Under the pieces are notes generated by a model. The model saw nothing but the letters and a program-made list of their open reading frames with translations, was not told where the DNA came from and ran no database searches. Both the position numbers and the translations under genes were made by a program. This document shows positions 62,551-64,000 of a stretch of 64,000 nt of DNA, piece after piece (position 1 is the first letter of the stretch; each line of letters begins with the position of its first letter). Source of the DNA: Streptomyces paludis (GTDB lineage Bacteria; Actinomycetota; Actinomycetes; Streptomycetales; Streptomycetaceae); NCBI RefSeq assembly GCF_003344965.1, contig NZ_CP031194.1, forward strand, positions 6,324,001 through 6,388,000. Direction: 5' to 3'.

Positions 62551-63624
62551 GGAGTGCCCGACGGCCGGCCCTTCCGGCTGGGCTTCCTGCTCCACCTGGA
62601 CTCCGATCTCGCCCCCGCCGTGGCGTACCGCCAGGCCATCGACCTGTTCGTGGCCGCCGAGCGGCTGGGCTACGACTCGGGCTGGGTGATCCACCGCCAC
62701 TTCCGCCAGGGCAACGAGCATGTCTCCTCACCGCTCGTCCTGCTCGCCGCGATCGCCGAGCACACCACCCGGATCCGGCTCGGCACCGGTGTGTTCGTCC
62801 TGCCGCTCGCGGACCCGCTGGCCGTCGCCGAGGACGCGGCCGTACTGGACGGACTCAGCGGCGGGCGGCTCGAACTCGGCGTCGGATCGGGGCCGTTCCC
62901 GACGGCCTGGGAGGCGTTCGGCCGCAGTGTGGAGGATCGGCACCGGCTGTTCGACGAGAGTGTGACAAGGCTGCACGAGATCCTCGAAGGCCGCCCGGTC
63001 AACAGCGCCGGTGAGGTGCTTCACCCCCCGGGCGCGGAGGTACGGCGACGGCTGTGGCAGGCGACCACCGGCGACCCGGCCCGGGCCGTCGGCGCGGCCG
63101 TCGCCGCCGCCCGCGCCGGTGACGGGCTCCAGCTCTCCCGGGCCGGCGACTGGGCCGGCCGGCAGAGCGCGCGCCGGCAGGCCGACATCGTCGCCGCGTA
63201 CCACGACGCCGCCACCGGCGCCGGGCACGAGCCGCGCGTCCAGATCTCGCGCGCGGTCTATCCCCACCCCGACCGGGCCGAGGCGGTCCGCGCCGTCACC
63301 CCCGGTGTGCGCCGCTGGCAGTCGTGGGCCGCGAAGGACCGCGACGCGGGCGGGCTGGACGTCCGGGAGTACCTGGAGCGGGACAGGTCACTGCTCGGAC
63401 CCCCCGAGGCACTCGCCGAATCCCTCGCCGCCGACCCGGCCCTCGCCCAAGTCACCGACCTGCTCGTCAGCTTCGTCCCCGGCGTACCCGACTTCGAGGA
63501 ACACCTGCGTCTGCTCACCGCCACGGCCCGGGATCTCGCGCCGCTGCTCGGGTGGTGTCCGCTCCAGGACAGCCGAACACACTCCCGCGCACACCGACCT
63601 TCCCAAGGGATCCCACCGCCATGA
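62461..63624 (+). CDS. Luciferase-like monooxygenase
   Basis: A 387-residue LLM-class flavin monooxygenase: FRLGFLLHLDSDL, GWVIHRHFRQGNEHVSSPLV, IRLGTGVFVLPLADPLAVAE, SGGRLELGVGSGPFPTAWEA. It differs from the SsuD and NtaA types in the window and is a separate subfamily. Residues 1-30 are made by a 30-nt tandem repeat and look disordered; the real fold starts near residue 33, so a later start such as GTG within the repeat is possible. The stop overlaps the next ATG (ATGA). Confidence 0.87.
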   Translation: MPETATGPAPIAETAAGPAPTVETVAAIGAGVPDGRPFRLGFLLHLDSDLAPAVAYRQAIDLFVAAERLGYDSGWVIHRHFRQGNEHVSSPLVLLAAIAEHTTRIRLGTGVFVLPLADPLAVAEDAAVLDGLSGGRLELGVGSGPFPTAWEAFGRSVEDRHRLFDESVTRLHEILEGRPVNSAGEVLHPPGAEVRRRLWQATTGDPARAVGAAVAAARAGDGLQLSRAGDWAGRQSARRQADIVAAYHDAATGAGHEPRVQISRAVYPHPDRAEAVRAVTPGVRRWQSWAAKDRDAGGLDVREYLERDRSLLGPPEALAESLAADPALAQVTDLLVSFVPGVPDFEEHLRLLTATARDLAPLLGWCPLQDSRTHSRAHRPSQGIPPP

Positions 63625-64000
63625 CGGGCTTTCACCTCCACCTCTCCCTGCTGACTCCCGGCCACTTCCGCCAGGCGTGGCGGCTGCCCCACGCCGATCC
63701 GCGGGCCCATCTGGACGTCGGCCACTTCGCGCGGCTCGCGAAGGCCGCCGAGGACGCCAGGATCGACGCGGTCTTCCTCGGTGACGGTCCCGCGCTGGGC
63801 GCCGGTATCGCGTACGGCCCGGACACCGGGCTGGACCCGCTGATCCTGCTGGCCCATCTCTCCGGCACCACGGACCGGCTCGGGTTCGTCATCACCAGCT
63901 CGACGACGTACAACTCGCCCTACAACCTGGCGCGCCGGTTCAACGCGCTGGACCATGTGAGCAGGGGCCGGGCCGCCGTCAACATCGTCACCACGGGAAC
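63621..64000 (+). CDS. NtaA/SnaA-family monooxygenase (5' part)
   Basis: The first 126 codons of a luciferase-like monooxygenase that runs off the window. ARLAKAAEDARIDAVFLGDG, GLDPLILLAHLSGTTDRLGF, SSTTYNSPYNLARRFNALDH and SRGRAAVNIVTTGT are the NtaA/DszA-family N-terminal motifs. AAGGGA lies upstream of the ATG. It is the fifth luciferase-fold gene of the sulfur cluster. Confidence 0.9.
   Translation, partial: MTGFHLHLSLLTPGHFRQAWRLPHADPRAHLDVGHFARLAKAAEDARIDAVFLGDGPALGAGIAYGPDTGLDPLILLAHLSGTTDRLGFVITSSTTYNSPYNLARRFNALDHVSRGRAAVNIVTTG

Overview
The window is about 70 percent or more GC, has strong third-position GC bias, and is dense with two-strand operons, GTG and TTG starts and 4-nt ATGA/GTGA overlaps. 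Together with a gamma-butyrolactone (AfsA/ArpA-type) pair, an actinobacterial Pnkp-Hen1 RNA-repair pair, a SepF paralogue and streptomycete families of unknown function, this points to a Streptomyces chromosome. No rRNA, tRNA, CRISPR array, IS element or phage gene was seen.

Layout. 1-3.5 kb: end of an aspartate-type aminotransferase gene, a roadblock protein, two convergent paralogous ArsR regulators and a small coiled-coil protein. 3.5-5 kb: a LysM-transglycosylase wall hydrolase behind a ydaO-type c-di-AMP riboswitch and a Crp-like palindrome. 5-6.8 kb: dipZ. 7.0-16.2 kb: a minus-strand myo-inositol catabolic operon (iolC, aldolase, iolB, iolD, mmsA/iolA, iolE-like, iolG, a second TIM barrel) with a divergent LacI regulator and no transporter. 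17.4-20.1 kb: ArpA-type receptor, AfsA-type butyrolactone synthase and a HAD phosphatase. 20.1-21.9 kb: two proteins of unknown function. 21.9-29.8 kb: a sugar ABC transporter with a GH114 lipoprotein and a LacI repressor, divergent from a glycogen-debranching-type glucosidase; two matched operators bracket its promoter. 29.9-32.4 kb: SepF-like, MazG-like, DUF6099-like and an F420/flavin oxidoreductase. 32.6-39.3 kb: hen1-pnkp RNA repair, then arginine deiminase and ornithine carbamoyltransferase. 39.3-43.5 kb: an anti-sigma-type ATPase and two tandem paralogues of a large secreted protein with a Flp-prepilin-like N-terminus. 43.9-47.2 kb: a secreted subtilisin. 47.4-52.8 kb: XRE regulator/zinc dehydrogenase, a luciferase-like oxidoreductase, and a MarR regulator divergent from a 14-TM MFS exporter.

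52.8-64 kb is an organosulfur-type gene set: flavin reductase, two aldo/keto reductases, two acyl-CoA-dehydrogenase-like (DszC/SfnB-type) flavoproteins and five luciferase-like monooxygenases (SsuD, NtaA/DszA types). Two divergent operons each start with a tiny ORF encoding the same peptide core, TSERCVDLLRVSSA, followed by a terminal cysteine. Both lie directly downstream of promoters with identical -35 (TTGACA) and -10 (CAGACT) hexamers, 7 and 8 nt before the ATG, so both are probably leaderless. This matches the cysteine-containing leader peptides known upstream of actinobacterial sulfur-assimilation genes and suggests cysteine-responsive attenuation of both arms.

The most unusual items are this mirror-image leader system; the duplicated prepilin-like giants with a covarying palindrome upstream of each copy; the riboswitch plus Crp-site leader; and the complete-looking butyrolactone cassette.
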